NCBI GenBank assembly: GCA_030147525.1 | Contig: JASBVF010000005.1 | Span: forward strand, 81,101 to 145,100 | Direction: 5' to 3' | DNA: 64,000 bases | Source of the DNA: Bacteroidota bacterium | Lineage (GTDB): Bacteria > Bacteroidota > Bacteroidia > Chitinophagales > Saprospiraceae | In this document: positions 8,201 through 17,108 of the stretch, piece by piece | Layout: each line of letters opens with the position of its first letter | Position numbering within the stretch: the stretch's first letter is position 1 | Notes under the pieces: model-generated | What the model was told of the DNA's origin: nothing | Databases searched by the model: none | Seen by the model: the letters and a program-made list of their open reading frames with translations, nothing else | Program-made: the position numbers and the translations under genes

Positions 8201-9139
8201 ATGAAACAACTCATCACCCTGCTGATCGTTCTGCTGTCCTTTTTCGCAACTTCCGCACAAAACAATCCACCCACTTCCATGCAAGACTGGCACTACCCTT
8301 ACGAAGTTCATCACCTTCGCCTGCCCGGCCAAATCGACCTCGCTTACGCGGACGAAGGCGCCGGGGAGCAGACCCTTCTGTTCATTCACGGCCTCGGCAG
8401 CTACCTGAAGGCCTGGTCGAAGAACATCAATGTTTTAAAAGAAAACCATCGCTGCATCGCCCTCGACCTGCCCGGCTACGGCAAGTCAAGCAAAGGCGAA
8501 CATCCCTACGACATGAGTTTTTTTGCTGAAACCGTGCGGGCGCTGATCGATTCGCTCGGTTTAAAAAACGTAACGCTCGTCGGCCACAGCATGGGTGGGC
8601 AGGTGGCCATGCATACGGTTTTGCGCAGCAACGAAAACATTGAAAAACTGATTCTCATCGCCCCGGCCGGCTTCGAAACATTCACCGATTCGGAGCGGCA
8701 ATGGCTGCAAAACGTCTACACCGCCCAGGTCATCAAAGCCACGCCCGAAGCGCAGATCGTGAAGAATTTTGAAATCAACTTCCACCACATGCCGGACGAT
8801 GCCCGCTTCATGATCGACGACCGCCTGTTCATGCGGGAGACGGTCGAGTACGACCGCTACTGCGAGATGATCCCACAGTGCGTCAAAGGCATGCTCGACG
8901 AACCCGTCTTCGACCGCCTGCCGGAGATCAAGCTGCCCACCCTTGTCATTTTCGGTGAAAACGATCTGCTCATTCCCAACCGTTTGCTGCATGCCTCCCT
9001 CGCTCCGCAGGCCGTGGCTGAAAGCGGCCATCAGCGCATAGCTCACAGCGTGCTGAAAATGGTGCCGGAGGCCGGGCATTTCGTACAGTGGGAGCAGTCG
9101 GAAGCGGTGAACGGGGCTGTTTTGGAGTTTTTGAAATAA
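8201..9139 (+). CDS. Secreted alpha/beta-fold hydrolase
   Basis: A 312-residue alpha/beta hydrolase with an N-terminal signal peptide (about residues 1-20), so it acts in the periplasm or outside. The oxyanion region is HGLG (63-66), the nucleophile elbow is GHSMGG with Ser130, the acid is probably Asp255 in FGENDLLIP, and the base is His293 in EAGHF. It resembles esterases and the haloperoxidase-like group; the natural ester is unknown. A short open frame on the same strand upstream (7986-8198) has no features and is ignored. It is monocistronic, with a 258-bp spacer before the TonB receptor. Confidence 0.88.
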   Translation: MKQLITLLIVLLSFFATSAQNNPPTSMQDWHYPYEVHHLRLPGQIDLAYADEGAGEQTLLFIHGLGSYLKAWSKNINVLKENHRCIALDLPGYGKSSKGEHPYDMSFFAETVRALIDSLGLKNVTLVGHSMGGQVAMHTVLRSNENIEKLILIAPAGFETFTDSERQWLQNVYTAQVIKATPEAQIVKNFEINFHHMPDDARFMIDDRLFMRETVEYDRYCEMIPQCVKGMLDEPVFDRLPEIKLPTLVIFGENDLLIPNRLLHASLAPQAVAESGHQRIAHSVLKMVPEAGHFVQWEQSEAVNGAVLEFLK

Positions 9140-9397
9140 CATCCTGGAAAAATAAGTCCACCCTTTTTGTTGTATTCTGCTAAAAAGCTGGTAATCAGTA
9201 GATTATTCGGATGTGTGTTTACTATTCGCCGCTTTAGTCCACTCCTTCTGATTCTTTTTTACGCCGTGATTTTCATTTTGGTCAAACTACATTCGCCGTA
9301 CCAAATTATTTTTTGGAACGGGACTTATTTTAAGAATAGAACTAATCTCAGAAGCCATTGCGTGAAACTTATTTTTAAAATCTAATCAGTTAATTTT

Positions 9398-11872
9398 ATG
9401 AAAAGCTTCTTTACTCTCCTGCTTGTAAGCATTTGGTGTATGGTAGCTTCTGCACAGACCGGAACTGTTTCCGGGAAGGTGACGGGAGCGGATGGCGAAG
9501 TACTCATTGGAGCAAACGTCATCGTAAAAGATGCAAATGTCGGTACCGTCAGCGATGGCAACGGTAACTATGAAATGCGGCTGCCGGCAGGCTCGCACAC
9601 CATCGTGGTAAGTTATACCGGTTACACCGACCGGTCGAGCTCCGTGACCCTCAGCGCCGGTAGTACGGCGACGCTGAATTTCACCCTCGACGTTGGTACG
9701 GAACTGGACGTCGTGGTTATCTCCGGCTCCAAAAAACCGGAAAAGCTGACGGAAAGCCCTGCTACGATCGAAACCATCTTCGCCCGTGAGATCGAAGAGT
9801 ACGCCGGCAACCCCGGCGAGTTGCTCGCACGGCAAAAAGGCATCGACTACTTCCGGGCCGGTATTGCCACCCCGGCGTTCAACATCCGGGGCTTCAACTC
9901 GAATTTCAATTCAAAAAACCTGCAAGTAACGGATGGGCGTTTGTCCAACCTCATCGCCACCGGCCTGCCGCTCGGCCCGCTCAACACGACCATCAAGGAA
10001 GATATCGAGCGGGTGGAAGTGATTCTCGGCCCCAATGCCACCCTGTATGGCCCGAATGCACACAACGGCCTTTTGAACACAATCACTAAAGACCCTCGCA
10101 CCTCCGCCGGTACTATCGTTGCACTGAATCCCGGTGTCAGCGGCGACGGCAATGCTTATTTCTCCGGCCGCCTGCGTCATGCGCAGGTGCTGAGCGATAA
10201 GTTTGCTTTCAAAGTAATGGGCGAATACACCAAGGCCACTGAATTCGAATACTCTGACTCGGTATTCATCGACCGTGTGGGAGCCGTCGATTCACTCGGC
10301 AATCCCAAGCCGGACGGTATCAAGGAAGGCTACAACGAATTTGAACTGGACAACGATGTGGAATTCATGCGCGCAGAAGCGGGGCTGTACTACACACCGG
10401 TGAAAGACCTCGACGTCATTTTTAACACCGGCTACAGCAACAGCACCTACCTGGCGCCGACCAACGTTGGCCGTAACCAGATCAAGGACTGGAAAATCAA
10501 TTACTACCAGCTCCGCCTTTCCGGCAAGCATTGGTTCGCACAAGCTTATTTCACCACCAGTAAAACCGACAGCACCTACGCCATCGACGAGCGCACGAAG
10601 CAGTATTACCGCGGTCTTTCTGCCGGTTTGTCGCCGAGAGAAGCGGGCGGAGCATTTTCCTACGGCAGCGGCGCTTTGTTCGTCGATGATTCCCGCCGCT
10701 GGAATGCCGAGGCACAGTACAACAACACGTTCGGCAAGCTGGACGTAGTTGCCGGCGTGCAGTACCAGCTCGATCAGGCGGACAGCAAAGGCACTTACCT
10801 GCTCGATCAGGGTGGTTCCATCGACATCAGCCAGGTGGGCGGTTATGCGCATTTGACTTATAACTTCAACGGCGGCTGGCGAGTGCTGGCAGCGGCCCGG
10901 GCCGATAACCATGAGGTGTACGACTTCAACTTTGTTCCAAAATTTGGCCTCCTCAAAGTGGGCAAACGTGGAACGGCACGCCTGACCTATGGCCAGGGCA
11001 TCGCAGCGCCCACCATATTAAATATGTACGGCAACCTGTTCAGCGGTTTGATTTTGGGAAATGCCGAGGGCTTCACCCTGGCCGACGGCTCGAAGGTTGA
11101 AAAGCAAAAAGTCGAGAAAATCCAGACTTTCGAGTTGGGCTACCGCGGACAGGTGGTGCCGAGCAAGTTTTTCATCGACGTTAACGCCTACTACAATATT
11201 TCAAAAGACTTCCTCAGCCCTGTGACCGTAGTCGGCGTGACGACCCACCGCGGTAATACGCCCATTGACCAGGTGCAGTCCGGTTTTGCAGCTTACAAAG
11301 GGCTGGTCGCCACGTACATCAACTTTGGCGAGGTGAACACCTACGGTTTCGACTTCGGAGCGACTTACTACTTCACACCTGAATTGAGCGGTACGTTTAA
11401 CTACTCCTACTTCGATTATTCTGTGGACGAAGACAACCCGGAGAATGACTTCAACAAGGACGGCGTGGTGAATTTCCTCGACATTCTCGTAAACGCCCCC
11501 ACGCACAAGGCTGGCGCCGGGCTGAACTACAGCGGGAGCAAGTTCTTCGGCAACGTGTACGTAAGGTGGGTGCAGGAGTACGACTACTTCTCCAGCTTCC
11601 AGATCGCATCCAAGACGCATCCGGGTCTGAAATACCGCGGCGTGCCTATCGTGGAGAATGCCCGCAGTGCCGATGCCTTCAACTACGGCCCGCTCGGCGG
11701 CTTCGTCACGGTGGACCTGGGCTTCGGCTACCGCATCAACGACAAATTCACCGTATCGGCAGCGGCGAGCAACCTGTTCAACCAGGAACTGCGTGAATTC
11801 ACCGCCTCCGCTCCGACAAGGGGACTTTACACGCTGGAATTAAGAGTAAATCTTCCTGCGATTGGAAAATAA
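9398..11872 (+). CDS. TonB-dependent outer membrane receptor
   Basis: An 824-residue outer membrane transporter: signal peptide (1-19), a carboxypeptidase-regulatory-like beta-sandwich domain (about 22-100), then the plug (about 105-230, with NIRGFNSNFNSKNLQVTDG and RVEVILGPNATLYGPNA) and a beta-barrel ending in ELRVNLPAIGK. It imports a substrate with energy from TonB/ExbBD. No SusD-like partner follows, so it is not a typical glycan PUL; the neighbour is a sodium:solute symporter. The plug and barrel resemble siderophore/vitamin receptors more than SusC. The substrate is not deducible. A 258-bp spacer upstream shows no riboswitch that I can recognise. Confidence 0.93.
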   Translation: MKSFFTLLLVSIWCMVASAQTGTVSGKVTGADGEVLIGANVIVKDANVGTVSDGNGNYEMRLPAGSHTIVVSYTGYTDRSSSVTLSAGSTATLNFTLDVGTELDVVVISGSKKPEKLTESPATIETIFAREIEEYAGNPGELLARQKGIDYFRAGIATPAFNIRGFNSNFNSKNLQVTDGRLSNLIATGLPLGPLNTTIKEDIERVEVILGPNATLYGPNAHNGLLNTITKDPRTSAGTIVALNPGVSGDGNAYFSGRLRHAQVLSDKFAFKVMGEYTKATEFEYSDSVFIDRVGAVDSLGNPKPDGIKEGYNEFELDNDVEFMRAEAGLYYTPVKDLDVIFNTGYSNSTYLAPTNVGRNQIKDWKINYYQLRLSGKHWFAQAYFTTSKTDSTYAIDERTKQYYRGLSAGLSPREAGGAFSYGSGALFVDDSRRWNAEAQYNNTFGKLDVVAGVQYQLDQADSKGTYLLDQGGSIDISQVGGYAHLTYNFNGGWRVLAAARADNHEVYDFNFVPKFGLLKVGKRGTARLTYGQGIAAPTILNMYGNLFSGLILGNAEGFTLADGSKVEKQKVEKIQTFELGYRGQVVPSKFFIDVNAYYNISKDFLSPVTVVGVTTHRGNTPIDQVQSGFAAYKGLVATYINFGEVNTYGFDFGATYYFTPELSGTFNYSYFDYSVDEDNPENDFNKDGVVNFLDILVNAPTHKAGAGLNYSGSKFFGNVYVRWVQEYDYFSSFQIASKTHPGLKYRGVPIVENARSADAFNYGPLGGFVTVDLGFGYRINDKFTVSAAASNLFNQELREFTASAPTRGLYTLELRVNLPAIGK

Positions 11873-11892
11873 GTTGTTTCATACTGATTGAA

Positions 11893-11940
11893 TGTACGCC
11901 GGAAGGGGCGGTATCCAGTATGCTGCCCCTTTCTTTTTCG
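11893..11940 (+). terminator. Probable terminator of the TonB receptor gene
   Basis: An AAGGGGC...GCCCCTT stem-loop is followed by TTTCTTTTTC, 25-60 bp after the receptor stop codon. Confidence 0.6.
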
Positions 11941-11958
11941 GTCAGACGATAGTGCCTG

Positions 11959-11987
11959 TTGTAAATGAAACAGTCACGGTAAATTTG
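11959..11987 (+). promoter_or_regulatory. Bacteroidota housekeeping promoter for the symporter operon
   Basis: TTG (11959-11961), an 18-bp spacer, then TAAATTTG (11980-11987) match the Bacteroidota -33/-7 pattern TTG ... TAnnTTTG. Transcription would start close to the ATG at 12013, leaving a very short leader. Confidence 0.65.
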
Positions 11988-12012
11988 GCACCTTCGCCGG
12001 AAAAATACTCGT

Positions 12013-13503
12013 ATGATACTCGCCTGGACACTTTTCTCTATCTACCTCATTGGCACGGCCTGGCTCGGCTGGCTGGGCCACAAAAAGACCGACGGCTTCA
12101 GCAGTTTCGCCATCGGGAAGGGCGACCTCTCGCCCTTGCAGGTGGGGGTGACGCTGGCGGCGGCCACGGCTTCGGCGGCGACATTCATCATCAATCCCGG
12201 CTTCGTGTATGTGGACGGATTAGCAGCTTTCATGCACCTGGGGCTGAGCGTTTACCTCGGCTTCGTGACCATGCTGGTCATCCTTTCTTTTCGCTTTCGC
12301 AAAATGGGCGAAGACATGAAAGCCCTCACCATCCCCGACTGGATAGGAAAACGATACGGCTCCAGCGGTTTTTCACTGTACTTCGCTTTCATCAACCTGC
12401 TCACCATCGCTTTCATCGTGCTGCTGGTAGGCGGCATCAGCATCGTGATGCAGAAACTGCTGGGCGTGTCCAACGTGACGGCGCTGGTCATCACGCTGGT
12501 TTTTGTGACGGGTTACGTACTCTTTGGCGGTACTTACGCACATGTTTTCACCAATATGTTCCAGGGTTTTTTGATGATTGGCATCACGCTCGTCATTCTC
12601 TGGTCAGGGGTGAAACTGATGCTTGGGACAGAAGGTTTCTGGTCGCAGCTGCAAGCAGAAGACCCGAATCTGCTCGCCTGGGTTAACCCGAAAAGCAGCC
12701 TCTACAACGACGTGTTTTCCACCTACATCGCCGGTTTTTGCATCGGCGGGGCGCTGGTTTGCCAGCCGCATATTTTAACGAAAGCCCTCTACGTGAAAAC
12801 AGACCGGGCGGTGCGGAATTACATCCTCGTGTTCAGCGTGGTGTTTTTCCTGTTCTGCCTGCTGCTACTGGCGGGCTTCTGGGCACACGGCGCCGTGCAG
12901 CCGGAACAACTGACGGACGCACAGACGGGCCTGTTCCGTCAGGACCTGGTGATGACAGTGTATTTGCAAAATGCCTTCCCTGACTGGCTTTTCACCATCG
13001 TCAGCGTAGTGCTGCTGGCGGCGGCTATGTCCACGCTCGACGGGTTGCTGGTGGGCATTTCGACCATCACTGCCAACGACCTGGTGCTCAACCTGCTCGC
13101 CCGTTTTAACAAAGGTAACATGACGGAAGAGCAGCAAATGGGCCTGGCTTTCCGGGCCAGCCACATCGTGCTGGTGGTGATTGCCGTGCTGGTGTTCCTG
13201 GTCACGCTGAACCCGCCGAAGCTGCTTGGGATTTTCGGGCAGACGGGCGTGTACGGGCTGGTGCTGGCTGCGGTGCCGCCGCTGCTGGCGGGTGTTTTAT
13301 TTCAAAAAGTAAAACTCAGGTTAGTGTGGGCCATGTCCGTGCTGGCGCTCGCAGTGCACTTCGGGCTGTTTTTTTTCGGTGAAAAACTGTTCCCGCAAAG
13401 CACCCTGGCCTTCGGCAATCCCGGCGTGACGGCCACCATCGGTCTGGCGGCAAGCGTGCTGCCCACCCTGGTTTTTCATTTTTTCAAAAAAAGAATTCAT
13501 TAA
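12013..13503 (+). CDS. Sodium:solute symporter (SSS family)
   Basis: A 496-residue inner membrane carrier with about thirteen hydrophobic segments, the normal SSS size. The N-terminal signature GKGDLSPLQVGVTLAAATASA and the later SVVLLAAAMSTLDGLLVGIST segment (the sodium-site helix with Ser/Thr) are typical of the proline/pantothenate-like branch. It couples substrate uptake to the sodium gradient. It heads a three-gene operon: its stop codon overlaps the next ATG (TAATG at 13501-13505) and an acyl-CoA ligase follows. That context suggests import of an organic acid that is then activated and condensed, but this is inference. Confidence 0.9.
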   Translation: MILAWTLFSIYLIGTAWLGWLGHKKTDGFSSFAIGKGDLSPLQVGVTLAAATASAATFIINPGFVYVDGLAAFMHLGLSVYLGFVTMLVILSFRFRKMGEDMKALTIPDWIGKRYGSSGFSLYFAFINLLTIAFIVLLVGGISIVMQKLLGVSNVTALVITLVFVTGYVLFGGTYAHVFTNMFQGFLMIGITLVILWSGVKLMLGTEGFWSQLQAEDPNLLAWVNPKSSLYNDVFSTYIAGFCIGGALVCQPHILTKALYVKTDRAVRNYILVFSVVFFLFCLLLLAGFWAHGAVQPEQLTDAQTGLFRQDLVMTVYLQNAFPDWLFTIVSVVLLAAAMSTLDGLLVGISTITANDLVLNLLARFNKGNMTEEQQMGLAFRASHIVLVVIAVLVFLVTLNPPKLLGIFGQTGVYGLVLAAVPPLLAGVLFQKVKLRLVWAMSVLALAVHFGLFFFGEKLFPQSTLAFGNPGVTATIGLAASVLPTLVFHFFKKRIH

Positions 13504-14492
13504 TGCGCAACGCAACCATCATAGCATGCGGGGCCTATGCCCCTGAAAAAATCATCCCCAACAGCTATTTCAACCAACTGCTGGGCGAAGATGTGGATAC
13601 CTGGCTTCGGGAAAACGTCCACATCCACGAGCGCCGCTGGTGCGCACCGGACGAAAGCACGGCTGACCTTGCAGAAAACGCTGCCCGCCAGGCCCTCGAA
13701 CGGGCCGGCATCACGGCGAAAGACCTCGACCTCATCATCATCGCCACGGATACGCCGGAGTTCGTTTCTCCGTCCACGGCATCGGTCGTGCAGCACCGGC
13801 TGGGTGCTGAAAATGCGGGTACTTTCGACGTGAACACGGCTTGCGCCGGTTTCGTGACGGCGCTCGACATCGGGTCGAAATACATCCGGGCGGACGAGCA
13901 GTACCACCACGTGCTCGTCGTCGGAGCTTATGCCATGAGCAAATATTTGAACATGGAGGATAAAAAAACGGTGACGCTGTTCGCTGACGGCGCCGGCGCT
14001 GTGGTGCTGAAGGCTGAAGAAACGGAAGGCACGGGTTTCCTCGCCAGTGAGCTGATTTCGAAGGGCGAATACAACGAATGGATGGGCATCTACGGCGGCG
14101 GAACGCACCAGCCGGTGGACGAAAAAGCGCTGGCGCAACACGACCACCAGCTCAAATTCGTCCGCAAGTTTCCGAAGGAACTCAACCCGGAAATCTGGAC
14201 AAAAATGGCCCGGAATCTCTGCTGCCGCATCCAGGCCGAACCGGCGGATGTGGCCCGTTATTTCATCACCCAAATCAACATCAACGCCATCTGGGAAACG
14301 CTCGACCGCCTCGGCGAGCCGCATGAAAAAGGCCATACCATCATGCATCATTACGGCTACACCGGCTCGGCCTGCATCCCGATGGCTTTCAACGATGCCT
14401 GGGAAAAAGGGCTGGTGAAAAAGGGCGACCTCGTATTTTTTATTGGCTCGGGCGGCGGACTGGCATTTGCGAGTGCGGCGTTCCGGTTGTAA
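13503..14492 (+). CDS. Ketoacyl-ACP-synthase-III-like enzyme with altered active site
   Basis: A 329-residue thiolase-fold protein of FabH length. The nucleophile is kept (Cys114 in NTACAGF), as are the DTPEF/SPSTAS entry region and the C-terminal GSGGGLAFASAAFRL. The other two members of the Cys-His-Asn triad are not: the HQAN motif reads TQIN (Thr256 in place of His) and YGNT reads YGYT (Tyr286 in place of Asn), although His282-His283 lie close by. FabH proper needs His/Asn for decarboxylation, so this is more likely an acyltransferase or a non-decarboxylating condensing enzyme. It overlaps the symporter gene by one base and is followed after 12 bp by an acyl-CoA ligase that could feed it. 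Confidence 0.85.
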   Translation: MRNATIIACGAYAPEKIIPNSYFNQLLGEDVDTWLRENVHIHERRWCAPDESTADLAENAARQALERAGITAKDLDLIIIATDTPEFVSPSTASVVQHRLGAENAGTFDVNTACAGFVTALDIGSKYIRADEQYHHVLVVGAYAMSKYLNMEDKKTVTLFADGAGAVVLKAEETEGTGFLASELISKGEYNEWMGIYGGGTHQPVDEKALAQHDHQLKFVRKFPKELNPEIWTKMARNLCCRIQAEPADVARYFITQININAIWETLDRLGEPHEKGHTIMHHYGYTGSACIPMAFNDAWEKGLVKKGDLVFFIGSGGGLAFASAAFRL

Positions 14493-14504
14493 TTTTTCGC
14501 CCTC

Positions 14505-16013
14505 ATGAAAATGCTGCAACAAGACTGGGCCGCCAAATGGGCGGTGTACAGCCCGGAAAAAACTGCCTTCCGGGAGGCCGAAACCGGGCGCAGCCTGACC
14601 TATGCCCGCCTGAACAGCCTGGGCAACCGGCTGGCGCATCACCTCGTTCGTTTAAATTTGAAAAAAGGCGACCGCATCGCCGTGCTCGCCGAGAATTGCC
14701 TGGAATACCTGGTGCTTTTTGCTGCTGCGCAAAAAACGGGCGTCATTCTCGTGCCGCTGAATTACCGGCTGACCGCAGCGGAAATCGACTACCTGCTGGA
14801 AAACTCGGAACCCGCCATGGCGCTGGCCGAAGAGAAATTCCGGGCGACACTGGAAACGGCCCCGGCTTACGGCCGCATTCCCCATCGATGGAGCCTCGAA
14901 GCGCTGAAGGATTTTTGTGAAAATACGGCTCATACGCCTGACGATGAAGTTTTTGAAAACACGCCGCTCGACGAAGACGACCCCGTTTTCATCCTCTACA
15001 CTTCCGGCACGACGGGCTTCCCGAAGGGGGCGCTTTACACCCACAAAATGCTGTTCTGGAACAGCATCAACACGGCCATGTCGCTGGTGGTCAACTCGGA
15101 CAGCCGCACCGTGAACTGCATGCCGCCCTTCCACACCGGCGGCTGGAACGTGCTGACGACGCCGTTCCTGCATCACGGGGGTTTTACCTGTCTGATAAAA
15201 AAATTTGACCCGGAAGCAGTGTTGGAACTGATTGAAAAAGAGCAGGTTACCGTTTTCATGGGCGTGCCGACCATGCTCAAAATGATGGCTGATTTGCCCG
15301 CCTTCGTCAGGGCAGATTTCAGCTGTTTGCACTACATCATCGTTGGGGGCGAGCCGATGCCGGTGCCTTTGATTGAAAAATGGCACGCACGGGGTGTGCC
15401 CATCCGCCAGGGCTACGGCATGACCGAGGTAGGCCCGAACCTGACCTCCCTGCACCAGGACGACGCCGTGCGGAAAGCAGGCTCCATCGGCCGGCCCAAT
15501 TTTTACGTAAACATCCGCATAGCGGACGGCGAAGGGAATACGCTGCCGCCCGGCCAGCCCGGCGAACTGCTGCTACAGGGGCCAATGGTGACGCCCGGCT
15601 ATTGGCGCAACCCGGAAGCGAGTGAAAAAGCCATCCGTGACGGCTGGTTCCGCACGGGCGACCAGGTCCGGCAGGACGGGGAGGGCTATCTCTACGTCGT
15701 GGACCGCATCAAAAACATGTTTATTTCAGGCGGGGAAAACGTCTATCCGGCGGAGGTGGAGCGGGTGCTGCTGGCGCACCCGTGTGTGACCGGCGCCGCC
15801 GTCATCGGGGTGCCGGATGAAAAATGGGGGGAATCAGGCCATGCCTTCGTGACCCTGAAACCAGGCAGCAAGACACCGTCAGAGGAGCTGCTGGACTTTT
15901 GCCGCTCCCGGCTGGCCAGGTTCAAAGTGCCAAAGCACGTGACTTTTCTGGAGGAGATTCCAAAGAATGATACGGGGAAGATTGATCGGAAGGGGTTGGC
16001 AGGATTTAAATAG
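14505..16013 (+). CDS. AMP-forming acyl-CoA ligase
   Basis: A 502-residue ANL-superfamily adenylating enzyme. The P-loop YTSGTTGFPKG is at 165-175, GYGMTE near 305 binds the acyl/adenylate, GWFRTGD and the hinge DRIKNMFISGGENVYP lie near 385-410, and the C-terminal domain has the catalytic lysine in NDTGKIDRK. It converts a carboxylic acid to its acyl-CoA with ATP. The layout fits medium/long-chain acyl-CoA synthetases. It is the last gene of the symporter - KASIII-like - ligase operon and is followed by 21-bp array B and a terminator. The substrate is unknown, and may be the solute brought in by the symporter. Confidence 0.92.
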   Translation: MKMLQQDWAAKWAVYSPEKTAFREAETGRSLTYARLNSLGNRLAHHLVRLNLKKGDRIAVLAENCLEYLVLFAAAQKTGVILVPLNYRLTAAEIDYLLENSEPAMALAEEKFRATLETAPAYGRIPHRWSLEALKDFCENTAHTPDDEVFENTPLDEDDPVFILYTSGTTGFPKGALYTHKMLFWNSINTAMSLVVNSDSRTVNCMPPFHTGGWNVLTTPFLHHGGFTCLIKKFDPEAVLELIEKEQVTVFMGVPTMLKMMADLPAFVRADFSCLHYIIVGGEPMPVPLIEKWHARGVPIRQGYGMTEVGPNLTSLHQDDAVRKAGSIGRPNFYVNIRIADGEGNTLPPGQPGELLLQGPMVTPGYWRNPEASEKAIRDGWFRTGDQVRQDGEGYLYVVDRIKNMFISGGENVYPAEVERVLLAHPCVTGAAVIGVPDEKWGESGHAFVTLKPGSKTPSEELLDFCRSRLARFKVPKHVTFLEEIPKNDTGKIDRKGLAGFK

Positions 16014-16030
16014 AATGAAACAGCAAAGAA

Positions 16031-16106
16031 GTTGGATGCAGCTGTTGCGGGGTTCACGATAATCGTTGTGAAGTGCGATGCAGCTGTTGAGAGGTGCACG
16101 ATAAGA
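16031..16106. repeat. 21-bp tandem array B (about 3.6 units)
   Basis: Units begin at 16044, 16065 and 16086 with a partial unit before. Read on the minus strand, they match array A at 5296-5526, including the GATTATCGTG and AGCTGCATC-type alternation. The array sits between the ligase stop and the convergent terminator. Confidence 0.88.
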
Positions 16107-16132
16107 CCAATAAGGTAGGATGGAAGTGATTT

Positions 16133-16204
16133 GAAAAAAAAAGAGGCTATGCCATTCGTTCAACTTGTTTAAAGCAGAACGAACAGCAAAGCCTCTTTTT
16201 TTAT
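16133..16204. terminator. Bidirectional terminator between convergent genes
   Basis: AAAAAGAGGCT and AGCCTCTTTTT form the outer stem, with an inner TCGTTC/GAACGA stem; A-run and T-run flank it. It serves the ligase operon (+) and the lipoprotein gene (-). Confidence 0.85.
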
Positions 16205-16221
16205 ATCAGATGAGACAGGAA

Positions 16222-16632
16222 TTACCGCTTATCGCCGTCTTTCCCTATGTCATTAATTGTAGTTTGAATGTTGGCCTTGAACTGGCTCCATTCACTTTCG
16301 GCGGTGTTGCCGAGTTTTTCGAGATCCTGAGCAAGCTGATTCTTTTTAGCTTCCAGGTTGTCAATTTGCTTCTGCATGTCAGCTTTTGCGTCAGCGGATG
16401 CATCTTTCATGTCGTTGCGCAGGACTTCCAGGCGCTTATCGATATCGCTTTGAGCTTGCTGAATATCCTGTTTGAGCTGATTCTTTTCAGCTTCGAGGGC
16501 ATCGCCCATCGCATCGGCTGCTTCTTCCATTTTGTCTCCGGCCTTTTCGGCGTTTGGATTATCGCCGCAGGCGGTAAAGGTTAAAAGGCCCAACAGGGCA
16601 AGGGCAAACAGGCTAAAACTTAGTTTTTTCAT
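16222..16632 (-). CDS. Small coiled-coil lipoprotein
   Basis: A 136-residue protein with a lipoprotein signal ending in LTFTAC (Cys22), followed by a long charged helix with heptad-like Leu/Ile spacing (for example residues 40-110), so a periplasmic coiled-coil anchored by lipid is expected. The open frame runs upstream to 16827 inside the neighbouring gene; I choose ATG 16632 because the signal peptide starts there. A GAAC/CGTT-type promoter (16672-16699) lies 40 bp upstream, inside the end of the holin-like gene, and can transcribe it apart from the upstream operon. It has a general resemblance to small stress-induced surface lipoproteins; function unknown. Confidence 0.8.
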   Translation of the reverse strand: MKKLSFSLFALALLGLLTFTACGDNPNAEKAGDKMEEAADAMGDALEAEKNQLKQDIQQAQSDIDKRLEVLRNDMKDASADAKADMQKQIDNLEAKKNQLAQDLEKLGNTAESEWSQFKANIQTTINDIGKDGDKR

Positions 16633-16671
16633 GGTTTGATTTTTTAATTTAATGATGTAATTGGTCTTTTT

Positions 16672-16699
16672 TAAAAAGGGCGAAGGGCCGGAATGTTCA
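16672..16699 (-). promoter_or_regulatory. ECF-type promoter, lipoprotein gene
   Basis: Read on the minus strand: TGAACAT (16693-16699), 13-bp spacer, CCTTTTTA (16672-16679), one base off the consensus CCGTTTTA. It points to the gene starting at 16632. Confidence 0.65.
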
Positions 16700-17035
16700 A
16701 TCATTGCCGGTTCCTCCATTGAAGAAATTAGCCAGTGCCAGAAAAAGAGACAGGAGGATGGCCCAGCCCAGTCCATCGACGTTGAATCCGTCGAGCAGCC
16801 AGTCGGCGATGAGTACCATGGCGCCATTGATGACCAGTAAAAACAGGCCCAGCGTCAGGATGGTGATGGGTAGCGTCAGCAGCGTGAGTACCGGGCGGAT
16901 GAAAAAATTCACCACGCCGATGACCAATGCTGCGATGACAGCTTCGCCGTAACCGGTCACCTGAATGCCGGTGAAAATGGAAGCGCAGGCGTAAATGATG
17001 AGTCCGCTGATGAGAAGGGAAATGAGGAAACGCAT
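16697..17035 (-). CDS. Four-TM holin-like membrane protein (phage_holin_4_2/DUF360 type)
   Basis: A 112-residue membrane protein with four hydrophobic helices filling nearly the whole length, and the NFFIRPVLTLLTLPITILTLG loop typical of this family. Despite the phage-holin name, these are ordinary chromosomal inner membrane proteins of unknown role, often with stress genes. It lies 73 bp after the AI-2E permease gene on the same strand and could share its transcript. A weak GAAT-N17-CGTT sequence is visible between them (rejected as too degenerate to call). The lipoprotein promoter overlaps its last codons. Confidence 0.85.
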   Translation of the reverse strand: MRFLISLLISGLIIYACASIFTGIQVTGYGEAVIAALVIGVVNFFIRPVLTLLTLPITILTLGLFLLVINGAMVLIADWLLDGFNVDGLGWAILLSLFLALANFFNGGTGND

Positions 17036-17108
17036 GTTTTAAGATTGTTTGGTTCAATTTTGAACGGATTACCGTTTGGCAGCATTCAATTTTGAACGGG
17101 TGAATTGG

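Noticed and set aside
9167..9385. 72-residue ORF before the TonB receptor
   Set aside because: A/T-rich spacer with unusual composition for a protein; most likely untranslated.
9398..13503. Polysaccharide utilisation locus
   Set aside because: The TonB receptor lacks a SusD partner and no glycoside hydrolase is nearby.
16697..17035. Prophage remnant suggested by holin-like proteins (also 37703-38062)
   Set aside because: No other phage gene is nearby; these families are ordinary chromosomal membrane proteins.
17036..17108. GAAT-N17-CGTT sequence upstream of the holin-like gene
   Set aside because: The -35 lacks GAAC and the spacing is off; too degenerate to count as a further stress promoter.
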